Shown: positions 63,379 to 64,000 of the stretch, one piece after another | Position numbering within the stretch: position 1 is the stretch's first letter | How the letters are laid out: each line of letters opens with the position of its first letter | Assembly (NCBI GenBank): GCA_036874045.1 | Contig: JAZBRI010000003.1 | Span: 1,252,501 to 1,316,500, forward strand | Direction of reading: 5' to 3' | DNA: 64,000 nucleotides | Origin: Cymodocea nodosa | Lineage: Eukaryota; Streptophyta; Magnoliopsida; Alismatales; Cymodoceaceae | Position numbers and translations under genes: made by a program | Notes under the pieces: model-generated | Databases searched by the model: none | What the model was told of the DNA's origin: nothing | Seen by the model: the letters and a program-made list of their open reading frames with translations, nothing else

Positions 63379-64000
63379 ATTGTTTCTTCCAACTGTGGAG
63401 CATATTTGATGCCTGATGCTATCCAGAGGGTATCACTTGTTTATTTGTGTAATTCTTCATGTTGGCTCTTGTGTTTTTCTTTGAGGGGGATATTTTTTGT
63501 GTTTTGCAGGACATATGATATACGATGTGAACGGTGTTGCTATGCTTCTTTTGTGGTTATGTTTTACTTAATCGGTTTTGCTATTTGTAAATACCAGGCA
63601 TGTCTACTGCCTAGTTTGGTCTGGGGCTCAAGTTTGTTCCTTGGTATCTGTTCTCTTTCTTTTTGGACATTGTAGGTGTCCTTTTTATTTATCAAATTTT
63701 CACCTCAAGTGTGTTTTATTAAAATGCTAATGATTTTGCAAGAGTTCTTAAGATTCCTTCACTCATATTAGACTAGAGAATCAATTACACTATCTTGTTA
63801 ATTTTACTTCTAAATATGACTTTCAGTCACATGCACTGTTTCGAAGTACTTGTTTAGTCATATTTTATTCAATTCCCCAGTGAAGAGGAGAATGATAGCC
63901 ATCTATTAGACTAGAGTAATCCACATTTATCAGCATCACTAATTAACTCAGGAGTTTGGCTTCTGAGTGATGCTGACTCTTGCAAGAAAAGGAAATGATA
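63379..64000 (+). other. VTI SNARE 3' flank
   Basis: The 3' UTR probably starts here. The open frame 63406-63675 has no recognisable domain and follows the SNARE stop closely, so it is not called. Nothing else is supported to the window edge. Confidence 0.5.

Overview
The window is nuclear DNA of a flowering plant. The genes have many short introns with GT/AG borders, the introns are long and AT-rich, and they carry decayed LTR retrotransposons, LINEs and a MITE. The proteins are plant-type: a plastid two-module D-Ala-D-Ala ligase, an organellar PPR-E protein, a plant VTI1 SNARE and an ANTH-domain clathrin adaptor. The U2B'' N-terminus resembles monocot homologues as I remember them, so a non-grass monocot is possible but not shown.

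Layout. 1-1227 (-): 5' part of the U2 snRNP protein U2B'', running off the left edge. 3297-34679 (-): one 31.4-kb gene for a plastid D-alanine--D-alanine ligase family protein. I could place 24 exons that join in phase into 949 codons. Its introns hold a copia fossil, two RTE-type LINE pieces, a whole-length Ty3/gypsy chromovirus fossil (LTRs, 5-bp target duplication) with a Tourist-like MITE inside it, a 5'-truncated L1-type LINE, an unclassified repeat and a bZIP-site/palindrome cluster. 34680-46185: gene-poor spacer with one possible small protein gene (36315-36536, +) beside an RY-motif palindrome, short tandem repeats, and an LTR-less Ty1/copia fossil. 46186-48090 (-): intronless AP180/ANTH clathrin adaptor. 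49555-51249 (-): intronless PPR protein with E/E+ end. 53086-56054 (-): three-exon BLOC-1 subunit 1 (BLOS1). 57154-63378 (+): five-exon Qb-SNARE of the VTI11 type, divergent from BLOS1 across a 1.1-kb shared upstream region; its introns hold a copia fragment, a (TG)n microsatellite and a 1.3-kb G-poor block.

How the genes relate. Three genes within about 17 kb act in endomembrane trafficking: clathrin adaptor, BLOS1 and VTI SNARE. The two divergent ones, BLOS1 and VTI, both concern endosome/vacuole transport. The ligase belongs to the plastid remnant of bacterial peptidoglycan synthesis. I did not find a clearly new multi-gene system. The strongest leads are the altered C-terminal motif in the first ligase module, the intronic bZIP/palindrome cluster at 16.5-16.8 kb, the small gene with the RY palindrome, and the shared BLOS1/VTI upstream region.
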